Shown one piece after another: positions 26,839 to 34,041 of a DNA stretch of 64,000 bases (positions within the stretch are counted from its first letter, which is position 1; each line of letters starts with the position of its first letter). Source of the DNA: Nocardioides terrigena (GTDB lineage Bacteria > Actinomycetota > Actinomycetes > Propionibacteriales > Nocardioidaceae). Below the pieces are notes generated by a model. It had not been told where the DNA came from, did no database searches, and saw nothing but the letters and a program-made list of their open reading frames with translations. The position numbers and the translations under genes were made by a program. The stretch is taken from NCBI RefSeq assembly GCF_003047265.1, contig NZ_PZYY01000002.1, forward strand, positions 186,001-250,000. Direction: 5' to 3'.

Positions 26839-27641
26839 TGGCCTCGTTCCTGCATGACGCCCACCCGCGCCTCGAGGACGCGTTCGTCGCGATGCTCGAC
26901 GAGAGCCTCGCCCCGCGCGACCCCTCGATGATGCTGGCGACCGTGCGCTCGTTCGACCTGCCGCCGGACAGCATGGCGGTGGACGTGGGGTGCGGTGAGG
27001 GTGCCCACGCCTTCCGGCTGGCCGCCCACTTCGGGCTGCGGGTGCTCGGCATCGACCCGGTGCAGCGCCACCTCGACCTGGCCCGGGAGGCCCGACGCAG
27101 CGAGCCCGAGGTGGTCGCCTCGCGCGTGTCCTTCGAGCGGGGGACGGCCGACCGGATCCCGCTCCGCGACGCCTCCGTCGACCTCGTCTGGTGCCGCGAC
27201 ACCCTCGCGCACGCGCCGTCGCTGGCCTCGGCGTTCCGCGAGTTCGCCCGCGTGCTGCGTCCTGGTGGTCGGGCGTTGGTCCACCAGGTCCTCGCCACCG
27301 ACCTGCTCGCGCCCGAGGAGGCCGACTGGCTCTTCCCCGTGCTCGGCGTCGTGCCGGCCTCGGTCGACCTGGACACGACCGAGGGCGCGATCGCGCACTG
27401 CGGCCTCGTGGTCGACGCCTCGGTGGACCTCGGGTCGGAGTGGGGGGAGCACGAGGAGGAGACGTCGGGGCGTGCCTCGCGGGCGCTCCTGCAAGTGGCG
27501 CGGCTCCAGCGTGACCCTGAGCGCTACCGCGCGGCGTTCGGCGACGCGGCGTACGACGTGATGCTGGGGGAGTGCCTCTGGCAGGTCTACGGGATGCTCG
27601 GCAAGCTCACCTCGCGCGTCCACCTCCTGCGGCGTCCCTGA
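26838..27641 (+). CDS. Class I SAM-dependent methyltransferase
   Basis: A 267-aa methyltransferase of the type 11 group. Motif I is MAVDVGCGEGAHAFRLA (~residues 45-61), followed by GIDPVQRHLDLA for motif II. DASVDLVWCRDTLAHA (~111-126) and FARVLRPGGRALVHQVL (~136-152) match motifs IV and V. Substrates could be small molecules or lipid-linked sugars. Translational coupling to sulfotransferase 4 ties it to the block. It ends just before a palindromic repeat pair that closes the region. Confidence 0.85.
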   Translation: MASFLHDAHPRLEDAFVAMLDESLAPRDPSMMLATVRSFDLPPDSMAVDVGCGEGAHAFRLAAHFGLRVLGIDPVQRHLDLAREARRSEPEVVASRVSFERGTADRIPLRDASVDLVWCRDTLAHAPSLASAFREFARVLRPGGRALVHQVLATDLLAPEEADWLFPVLGVVPASVDLDTTEGAIAHCGLVVDASVDLGSEWGEHEEETSGRASRALLQVARLQRDPERYRAAFGDAAYDVMLGECLWQVYGMLGKLTSRVHLLRRP

Positions 27642-27661
27642 CCCGCCGGGACCTTGCTCTC

Positions 27662-27767
27662 GGTGGTTGAGGTGCGAGCGGAGCGAGCCTCGAAACCACG
27701 CCACCCACCGCCCCGGGACCGTGCTGTCGGTGGTTGAGGTGCGAGCGCAGCGAGCCTCGAAACCACG
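27662..27767. repeat. Two copies of a palindromic intergenic repeat, 67-bp period
   Basis: Copies at 27662-27700 and 27729-27767 share GGTGGTTGAGGTGCGAGC...GCGAGCCTCGAAACCACG, differing at one base in the loop. Each copy is itself an inverted repeat (GTGGTT...AACCAC outside, GCGAG...GCGAGC inside), so each can fold as a hairpin. The flanks (CCG..GGGACC..TGCT.TC) are also similar between copies, so this is a 67-bp tandem duplication. I recall this sequence as an abundant extragenic element in Nocardioides-type genomes. The rest of 27642-27868 holds no gene. Confidence 0.85.
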
Positions 27768-27868
27768 CCGCCCGCCGGTCCGAAAAGTCGTCGAAAGTCG
27801 TGTCCACCATCTGGTCAGGAAGGGTTCGGCGGCGTCTGAATGTCGGTGGTCCCTGATTGGCTTAGGTC

Positions 27869-29275
27869 ATGTCATCGACCACCGCACCCGCTCTGCCGGA
27901 CTCCCCGGCCGAGCTGTTGCGTGCGGTGCGCGACCAGAAGAAGGCAGCCGACAAGGCCGACGTCGAGATGATGCGGCTCGCGGTGCACTGGGCCGACCTC
28001 CACATCGCGGACCCGGAGTTCGCCGAGGCGTGCTTCACGTCTCCGAAGACGTTCGCCGGCGAGGGGTCGCCGTCGATCGACGAGTTCTGTGTGCCGGAGT
28101 TCGCGACCATGCTCGGCCGCACCAACGACTCTGCGGGGCGGTTCCTGACCGACTGTGTCGAGGTCGCCTACCGCCTCCCGCGCCTGTGGGGCGCGGTGCT
28201 GTCGGGTCTGGTGGCGGGGTGGCGGGCGCGGATCATCGCCCAGACCACCCTCGCCCTGACATTGGAGGCGGCGACGCACGTGGATGAGCAGGTGTTCTGG
28301 TGCGCCTCCCGGCTGACGCCGTCGCAGCTGCGCCGGGTCGTGGACGAGGCGCGGGTGCGGTTCATGCCCGACGCCGTGCAGAAGTCCCTGGAGGACTCGG
28401 CGGACAAGCGGCACGTCACCTTCGACACCGAGCAGGCGTCGTTCGACGGGACGATGCACCTCGAGGCCAACCTGGAGATCCCCGACGCCCTCGCGCTGGC
28501 CGAAGCAGTCGCGTCGGGTGCGGAGCACCTCGCGAAGCTCGGGTCCACCGACACCGCCGACGGCCGCCGCGCCACCGCCCTCGGTGATCTCGCTCGTCAC
28601 CAGATGACCATCGGCTTCGACGACCCGGATGAGGACGAGGACAACGCTGCGGGGGGTGAGGTGCGACCGCAGCGGCCGGTGAAGCCGGTGACGCAGATCC
28701 ACCTCTACGCCCACCTCTCGGCGGACGCGATCACTCACTTCGACAACCCCGATACGCCGGACGAAGCGCTGTGCGGGCGGATCGAGCAAGGTGGCCAGCG
28801 GTTGCTGTCGGTGGACCAGATCCGGGCGTGGTGCGGGCGTCCCGACGTGCAGGTCACTGTCACCAAGGTCATCGACCTCCGCGAGCGGCTCGAGTGCACG
28901 GGTTACCGGCCCACGCCCGAGATGCGGGAGCACGTCATCGTCCGCGACGGCACCTGTGTGTTCCCGTGGTGCGGACGCAACGCGAGGCTCTGCGACCTGG
29001 ACCACGTGATCCCGTACGACCACGACCACCCCGAGGACGGTGGTCCGACGGCGACCGACAACTTGGCTCCGTTGTGCCGCAGGCATCACCGGTTGAAGAC
29101 GCGGGGGCGGTGGCGGTACGAGATGACCGAGCCCGGGGTGTTCGTCTGGACCAGCCCGCTCGGCAACACCTACCTCCGCGACCACACCGGCAGCCAACCC
29201 CTCGGCCGCGCCTGGCCCGAGCCCGGACCCGGCAACAAGACCGACCTTCCGGACGCACACCCGCCCGACCTCTGA
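27869..29275 (+). CDS. DUF222/HNH endonuclease-domain protein (13E12-like family)
   Basis: A 468-aa protein. The N-terminal helical DUF222 region (~residues 1-330) includes TPSQLRRVVDEARVRF. The C-terminal HNH domain (~350-415) has CVFPWCGRNARLCDLDHVIP and NLAPLCRRHHRLK, so the His-Asn-His set and four zinc-type cysteines are present. The family is related to the REP13E12 repeat proteins of mycobacteria, is multi-copy in many Actinobacteria and is linked to integration hotspots. Its biological role is not known. A decayed copy of its 3' end lies beyond the next gene. Confidence 0.9.
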   Translation: MSSTTAPALPDSPAELLRAVRDQKKAADKADVEMMRLAVHWADLHIADPEFAEACFTSPKTFAGEGSPSIDEFCVPEFATMLGRTNDSAGRFLTDCVEVAYRLPRLWGAVLSGLVAGWRARIIAQTTLALTLEAATHVDEQVFWCASRLTPSQLRRVVDEARVRFMPDAVQKSLEDSADKRHVTFDTEQASFDGTMHLEANLEIPDALALAEAVASGAEHLAKLGSTDTADGRRATALGDLARHQMTIGFDDPDEDEDNAAGGEVRPQRPVKPVTQIHLYAHLSADAITHFDNPDTPDEALCGRIEQGGQRLLSVDQIRAWCGRPDVQVTVTKVIDLRERLECTGYRPTPEMREHVIVRDGTCVFPWCGRNARLCDLDHVIPYDHDHPEDGGPTATDNLAPLCRRHHRLKTRGRWRYEMTEPGVFVWTSPLGNTYLRDHTGSQPLGRAWPEPGPGNKTDLPDAHPPDL

Positions 29276-29431
29276 CCACCACGCCCCGGACCCCGCCCAG
29301 CGACACTGGCGGGGCCACAGGCGCGTCCGCCCCCTGGGTCGCGCCCGTCCTGGGCGGCCCTACCGCGACGTACAACCTCGCCAGTTACTGGTACACGCCT
29401 TGGCTTCGGACGGATAGCGAGTGGCGGCCCC

Positions 29432-29437
29432 TATCCT
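29432..29437 (+). promoter_or_regulatory. TATCCT -10 box 6 nt before the ATPase start
   Basis: TATCCT ends 6 nt before ATG 29444. No Shine-Dalgarno sequence lies between, so the ATPase mRNA is probably leaderless. Confidence 0.45.
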
Positions 29438-29443
29438 TCCCCC

Positions 29444-30760
29444 ATGGCGATCTTTGGTGTCTGGTCTCGGTTCGGCTTCCGAGAGAACCCCTATAGCGAA
29501 GCGACGCTGACGCCGGATGAGACCGGTCACCGTCTTCTCGTGGGGCGGGATTCGGAGGTCGAGAACATCCAGATCCGGCTCGGCAGTGGAGGAACTCATC
29601 CCTCGGTCGAGGGGCCCATCGGAGCGGGCAAGACGAGTCTCCTTAACGTGGCTGCCTACCGTATGGCTCGGCACTGCCTCGATCTTCGAGAGAAGGAGCT
29701 GTACCTTCCCGCGAAAGAGCGCTTTCAGCCACATGCCGACGCGGATGCGTTCGAACTCAAGGTCATGCAGGTCGTGGCGCAGACACTGGTTGAGTGGCAA
29801 GACAGTTTTGAGGCCGTGGGGCTCGCTCGACCGAACATGCATCCTCTCGATCAGTGGCTGAATGAGCCGGAGTACGGCGGTTGGCAGGCCGGTGGAGGGG
29901 CGGCAACCGTCAGTGCTAGCTACGGGCGGACGACTGAGCCGAATACCAGCGAGGGGTTCCAGAAATCCGGGTTCGGGGACGCAGTTCGGGCCGCTCTCGA
30001 AGAAGCCTTCCCGCCGGGCACGGGCGGAATCATCTGCATCATGGACAACCTGGAAATTCTGGAAACAACGGGTTCGGCACGCAAGACCCTCGATGAACTC
30101 CGAGATCGCGTCTTCAACATCCCCCAGCTGCGGTGGGTTCTCTGCGGGTCTAGGGGAATCGTGTCGCGCGCTAGATCAGAGCGACTGAGCGGCATCTTTC
30201 AGGCCCCCATGATCGTGCGGAAGCTACCCGATGATGATGCGGTCGCCGCAATTAGGACGCGGATCGAGTTCTATGGGGACGATGACGCCGTTGCACCGGT
30301 GACGCCTAAAGCATTCGACTTCCTGTACCGAGCGCTGAACAGCAACATGCGTGAAGCGCTCTCGCACGCGCAGGAGTTCTCGCACTGGCTTGCGTCTGAG
30401 TACCCGCAGGGACAGTCTTTCCCCGACGACTCGGCGCGAGATGAGTTGCTCCAGATCTGGCTTGCCGAGCGAGCCACCGATGCGTTCCGCGACGCAACAA
30501 GCGTTCAGCCGAGGCACTGGCAGTTCTTCACGGAGGTTTGCGAGGCGGGCGGTCGGATCGGCTCCGCTGAGTTCGACCGCTTCGGTTTCGGCTTCCAGCA
30601 GCAGATGACCGCAGCGGTAACGGCTTTGGTCGCGGCCAACCTCATGGTTCGCGAGATCGATCCGGATGACGGGAATCGGACGGTTAACTCCGTGGCCAGT
30701 TTGGGTTGGCTTGTCTTCTTCTATAAGTCCGGATTCGACATGCCGCCTGCCCGCTCTTGA
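29444..30760 (+). CDS. P-loop ATPase of lower G+C, probably acquired
   Basis: A 438-aa protein I cannot assign to a named family. It starts FGVWSRFGFRENPYSEATL. Walker A is GPIGAGKTS (residues 57-65), Walker B is IICIMDNLEIL (~195-205), and VLCGSRGIVSRARSERLSG (~228-246) looks like a sensor/arginine-finger region. The layout recalls Orc1/STAND-type AAA+ ATPases. The C-terminus (~370-435) may be a winged helix. No membrane helix or second effector domain is present. Codon use and G+C are visibly lower than in all neighbours. It lies between an intact HNH gene and an HNH 3' remnant, which suggests insertion. A solitary defence or DNA-handling ATPase is a guess. Confidence 0.75.
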   Translation: MAIFGVWSRFGFRENPYSEATLTPDETGHRLLVGRDSEVENIQIRLGSGGTHPSVEGPIGAGKTSLLNVAAYRMARHCLDLREKELYLPAKERFQPHADADAFELKVMQVVAQTLVEWQDSFEAVGLARPNMHPLDQWLNEPEYGGWQAGGGAATVSASYGRTTEPNTSEGFQKSGFGDAVRAALEEAFPPGTGGIICIMDNLEILETTGSARKTLDELRDRVFNIPQLRWVLCGSRGIVSRARSERLSGIFQAPMIVRKLPDDDAVAAIRTRIEFYGDDDAVAPVTPKAFDFLYRALNSNMREALSHAQEFSHWLASEYPQGQSFPDDSARDELLQIWLAERATDAFRDATSVQPRHWQFFTEVCEAGGRIGSAEFDRFGFGFQQQMTAAVTALVAANLMVREIDPDDGNRTVNSVASLGWLVFFYKSGFDMPPARS

Positions 30761-31166
30761 CTTGAAGCTGCAACAAGAGTCGTACGGGTCTGAGAGGGGC
30801 TCGGCGCGCCGCGGGTGATGGGGTGTATCTCGGTCTCCGGGGCCCCGGTCGCGCGGGACGAGCGCGGGCGTGGGTGCGACACACCCCACCAGGCGGGCAG
30901 AACCTCGGCGGTGACCGGGGCCGATGCGGCCACACCAGCAGCCGCGCGTGGCCGAACCCGGGATCCCGTCCCCTCGCGACGGCACCGACGCACCGGATCA
31001 GGACGACGCGCCGCCCGACCACCCCGAGCTGGGATCCGGACGACTCGCCGGACTCACACCCGCCCGACCACGGACCACTGCGCCCCGGGCCCCGGCATAC
31101 CGGTGGGGCCACAGGCGTTCGCGGGGCAGTTCACCCCGCCCATGGCGCTGGTGGACCGAGCCCAGA
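30761..31166 (+). pseudogene. Gene-free stretch with decayed 3' end of a second DUF222/HNH gene
   Basis: No intact gene is seen in these 406 nt. The segment 31050-31116 aligns with 29251-29322, which spans the HNH gene's last codons and 3' flank: GGACTCACACCCGCCCGACC against GGACGCACACCCGCCCGACC, ending in a shared GGGGCCACAGGCG. Upstream, reading the plus strand gives SSRAWPNPG against LGRAWPEPG in the intact protein, with an apparent 8-nt loss. The catalytic HNH part is missing. This is a relic, not a gene. Confidence 0.6.
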
Positions 31167-31877
31167 TCAGCGCACGAGGCCGGTCAGCTCCAACGACTGC
31201 TTGGCCTGCCCGTCGTCCGTGACTTCCTCGCTCGCCAGGGTGACGTCCACCTCCATCTGCAGGACCGGGGTCGGGTCGCACGAGGCCCGCGTGACCCGCA
31301 GCGTGCCGGTGCTGGGGGAGGCACTGGCGACCTCGTTGCCGTCGGGGGCCCCCTCGGTGTCCGCGATGAAGACGGTCAGGGGCCGCCCCTCCGACGAACC
31401 GTCGGCACTCTCGATCGGCAGCGAGAACGTGCGTGGTCGCTTCAGCTTCTCGACGGCGGCCTCGATGAGCACGAACGGCTGGGTCACCCGCTCCCCGTCG
31501 ATCAGCATCGGGCTCGAGAGGTAGACGCGGCTCCGGTCATCGAAGCCGGCTCCGTCGCCCGTCGCGCCGGGCGGGTCGCAGCTGATCGTCAGGTCCGTGA
31601 ACTCGTACGTGGACCCGTCGGGTCGCGTCATCACCAACGGGGCCGGCGGCGGATCGACCGCCACGACACCGTCGCGGCCGTCGTTGGAGCCGCCCATCGA
31701 GACCGCGGTGTAGCCCCCGACGGCGGCCACGACGACCGCGGTGCCGGCGGCGACGCCGATCCGGCGGCGCCGGCGACGAGCACCCATGCGCCTCTCGACC
31801 CGGTCGAACGCATCCTGCGGCGCGCGCAGCGAGGAGTCGAGCCGCTCGTAGCCGTCCCTGATCTGTTCCTCGGTCAT
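31167..31877 (-). CDS. Putative anti-sigma factor, single-pass membrane protein
   Basis: A 236-aa protein. A short cytosolic part (MTEEQIRDGYERLDSSLRAP) is followed by a basic patch (RRRRRRIG) and one membrane helix (~residues 40-62, VAAGTAVVVAAVGGYTAVSM). The outer domain has two cysteines (ISCDPPG, RASCDPTP). It lies 4 nt downstream of a sigma-factor gene in the same operon, the common layout for a membrane anti-sigma factor. No zinc-finger anti-sigma motif (HxxxCxxC) is present, so the role rests on context. GAGAGG serves as ribosome-binding site. Confidence 0.6.
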   Translation of the reverse strand: MTEEQIRDGYERLDSSLRAPQDAFDRVERRMGARRRRRRIGVAAGTAVVVAAVGGYTAVSMGGSNDGRDGVVAVDPPPAPLVMTRPDGSTYEFTDLTISCDPPGATGDGAGFDDRSRVYLSSPMLIDGERVTQPFVLIEAAVEKLKRPRTFSLPIESADGSSEGRPLTVFIADTEGAPDGNEVASASPSTGTLRVTRASCDPTPVLQMEVDVTLASEEVTDDGQAKQSLELTGLVR

Positions 31878-31881
31878 CGGG

Positions 31882-32388
31882 TCATCCCTCTCGTGTGGTC
31901 ATCAGGCCGCGGCCGCGTGCGTGCTCGCGCAGGCGCTCGGTGCCCCGGGACAGCTGGCTCTTGACGGTTCCCTCCGAGCAGCCCATCCGCTCGGCGATTC
32001 CCCGGACGTCGAGGTCCTCGACGTACCGCAGGGCCAGCGCCGTGCGCTGGCGCGGTGAGAGCGTGGCCAGCGCGTCGACGAGCCACGGCTCCATCCCGTC
32101 GAGGTCCTCGACGGGCACGGCCACCTCCGGTCCGGCGGTGGAGCGGGGCAGCTCGCGGCGCAGCCGCCGGATCCGGTCGATGTTGAGCCGGACCATGACC
32201 GTCCGGGCATAGGCCGCCGGTGTGTCGTACGACGTCCGTCCCCAGCGTTCGCCCATCCGCGCCAGCGTCTCCTGGGTGAGGTCCCACGCGTCGTGCGGAT
32301 CGGCCGTCAGCGCGTGGGCGAAACCCAGCAGCGGACGGACCTGCACCGCGACGAACTCTGCGAAGTCGGCTCTCGTGGAGTCGTCCAC
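31882..32388 (-). CDS. SigE-family RNA polymerase sigma factor (ECF)
   Basis: A 168-aa ECF sigma factor of the actinobacterial SigE family. Region 2 includes FVAVQVRPLLGFAHALTADP and LTQETLARM. Region 4 reads LSPRQRTALALRYVEDLDVR and CSEGTVKSQLSRGTERLREH, a clear helix-turn-helix. I chose the GTG at 32388 because GGAGG lies 7 nt before it. A GTG at 32415 would add nine residues and would place that site inside the coding region. The next gene probably encodes its membrane regulator. The inducing signal is unknown. Confidence 0.85.
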   Translation of the reverse strand: MDDSTRADFAEFVAVQVRPLLGFAHALTADPHDAWDLTQETLARMGERWGRTSYDTPAAYARTVMVRLNIDRIRRLRRELPRSTAGPEVAVPVEDLDGMEPWLVDALATLSPRQRTALALRYVEDLDVRGIAERMGCSEGTVKSQLSRGTERLREHARGRGLMTTREG

Positions 32389-32541
32389 CCCGGCTCCTCC
32401 GTTCCTGGTCGTCACCCGTCCACCTACGCCCTCTTGACGAGGGGTGCCCCGGAAAGGTTGAGGGCAGTCCCGGCAGACCGGCCCGCCCGGTGCGACGACC
32501 GTGGAGCGAGCGGGCGTCCTACGCGAGCAGCGGAGGGGTGG

Positions 32542-33009
32542 TCAGTCCCATCCGCCTGCTGGGTTGGAGGCCGTCTCGTAGCTCACGGTGGTCTGGTGGC
32601 TGTGGTCCCAGGCTCGGCCCGTGCGGGCTTCCCACGCGTCGGGCGCCACCGACAACAGCCGCTCCGCACCGAGGTCCCACCGGCGCTTGAACCGTCGGGG
32701 GTCGGCGACGATGGCTGCGACCTCGTCGGACCCCTCCAGGACCGCAGCACATCGCGCGTAGAGGAAGCCGTCGGCGCTGATGCCGGGGATGCGCGGCAAC
32801 CAGGCCGGTTCGGAGACGTCCCGCCACCGTTGGCGCGCGACCGGGCGGAGGTCCATCCGGTGAAGGACCTCGGCGAGGCGGTCCTCGAAGGCGAGGATCT
32901 CGCTGGGTTCGCACTGCCTGAGGCGCAGCCAGATCCGGTGGATCGCCACCTCGTCCGCTGACCCCTGCGCTCGTCCGACGACGTCCCAGAAGGTGGTTTC
33001 GTCCATCAC
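32542..33009 (-). CDS. DUF4240 protein
   Basis: A 155-aa protein beginning with a DUF4240-type block (DETTFWDVVGRAQGSADEVA), then EILAFEDRLAEVLHRMD and GFLYARCAAVLEG. No catalytic motif or export signal is visible, and the function of the family is unknown. The start is probably the GTG at 33009, because CATACT ends 7 nt upstream of it. The next ATG (33006) is the alternative. It is isolated between the sigma factor and a GNAT gene, both on the same strand with gaps. Confidence 0.8.
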   Translation of the reverse strand: MMDETTFWDVVGRAQGSADEVAIHRIWLRLRQCEPSEILAFEDRLAEVLHRMDLRPVARQRWRDVSEPAWLPRIPGISADGFLYARCAAVLEGSDEVAAIVADPRRFKRRWDLGAERLLSVAPDAWEARTGRAWDHSHQTTVSYETASNPAGGWD

Positions 33010-33016
33010 GGCGCCC

Positions 33017-33022
33017 AGTATG
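33017..33022 (-). promoter_or_regulatory. CATACT -10 box 7 nt before the DUF4240 gene
   Basis: On the minus strand CATACT (33022-33017) ends 7 nt before GTG 33009, again the spacing of a leaderless start. It decides between two adjacent start codons. Confidence 0.45.
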
Positions 33023-33088
33023 GGTTCCCGGCCGGCTCCAGCGACGGGGAATCGAGATGACCGGCGCGGCGGTCACCAGCGAGAGGGA

Positions 33089-33652
33089 CTAGGAGGACCG
33101 TGCGCGCCACTCCTCGTCGAGCAGCGCGTACTCCACCTCGTCCAGCCACCCGAGCTCCCGGTGCCACAACGCCCGGACCGCATGGCGCTCCTTGCGCATC
33201 CCCGCCCGCTCGAGCACGGTGACCGACGCGATGTTGTCGGCGTTCGCTCCCGCCGTGACCCGACGGAGGCCGAGCCCGTCGAAGGCCGCACGGAGCAGCG
33301 CGCGAGCGGTCGCCGTACCGATCCCCTGACCGGCGACGCGCGGGTCGACGATGTAGCCGATCAACCCGTCCGTCCCGGTGGGGTGGCCCGGCTGGCCGGA
33401 GCCGTCCACGACGTCGAGGAAGCCCATCGCCACGACCTCGCCGCCGCGGTCGACGACACAGGAGTACTCCGTCGGGTTGTCGGGCATCGAGAGCCAGTCG
33501 CGGCGCAGCTCGTCGGGGTCGACGTGGGTGCGCACCATGTAGTGGTTGACGACCGGGTCGTTGCGGAACGACTGCAGAGCCTCGATGTCGGACGCGACGG
33601 CGTCGCGGAAGAGCAACCCGTCCTGCTGCAGGGGCCAGGGACTCGGAGACAT
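33089..33652 (-). CDS. GNAT-family N-acetyltransferase (RimJ/RimL-like)
   Basis: A 187-aa acetyltransferase. Typical elements are LLFRDAVASDIEALQSFRND at the start, the acetyl-CoA loop VAGQGIGTATARALL (~residues 110-124), and NADNIASVTVLERAGMRKE (~138-156), the N-x-x-S-x-x-v-l-e-k-x-G-F block of the RimJ/RimL group. These transfer acetyl groups to amines of proteins or small molecules, and the substrate is unknown. The ATG at 33652 was chosen because homology-like sequence begins right after it. Longer versions upstream are unlikely. Confidence 0.82.
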   Translation of the reverse strand: MSPSPWPLQQDGLLFRDAVASDIEALQSFRNDPVVNHYMVRTHVDPDELRRDWLSMPDNPTEYSCVVDRGGEVVAMGFLDVVDGSGQPGHPTGTDGLIGYIVDPRVAGQGIGTATARALLRAAFDGLGLRRVTAGANADNIASVTVLERAGMRKERHAVRALWHRELGWLDEVEYALLDEEWRARSS

Positions 33653-33782
33653 GGGTGCGAGGGTCACAGGCCTGCCCGCCGGCGGCAAGCTGGTTTCGTC
33701 GACCCACGACGCCGACCCCCACGAAATCCCTCGACCCGTGCGGAGTCGACTGGCAGGGTGGGGGCCTGACCAAGGAGGACGG

Positions 33783-33956
33783 ATGGCGAACGAAGACCTC
33801 AAGGCCAAGATGCGCGAGGCGCTCGACAAGAAGAACACCAAGGAGAAGGGCGTCCACCAGGACGGCCCGGTCCAGGAGAAGGCCCACGGGGCCGAGGTCG
33901 AAGGCGGCGCCGCACCCAAGGTGCACCGCCGCAAGGCCGGTGGCGGCGGGACCTGA
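33783..33956 (+). CDS. DUF5302 small protein
   Basis: A 57-aa hydrophilic protein starting MANEDLKAKMREALDKKNTK and ending in a Lys/Arg/Gly-rich tail. It matches the short DUF5302 proteins of Actinobacteria, whose role is unknown. The ribosome-binding site AGGAGG lies 5 nt upstream of ATG. It is probably disordered. Confidence 0.78.
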   Translation: MANEDLKAKMREALDKKNTKEKGVHQDGPVQEKAHGAEVEGGAAPKVHRRKAGGGGT

Positions 33957-34041
33957 GTCACCCGCCACGACCAGCAGCACGTGACCAGCACCACGTGAGC
34001 ACCCGCGTCCGTCAGGGCGCGGGTGCGGCACGATACGGGCC

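Noticed and set aside
27662..27767. CRISPR array
   Set aside because: There are only two repeats, each an internal palindrome, and the intervening sequences are similar to each other rather than unique. No cas genes are near.
30823..31524. Plus-strand open frames covering the 30.8-31.5 kb stretch
   Set aside because: The early part is an HNH remnant without the catalytic core, and the rest lies opposite the anti-sigma gene.
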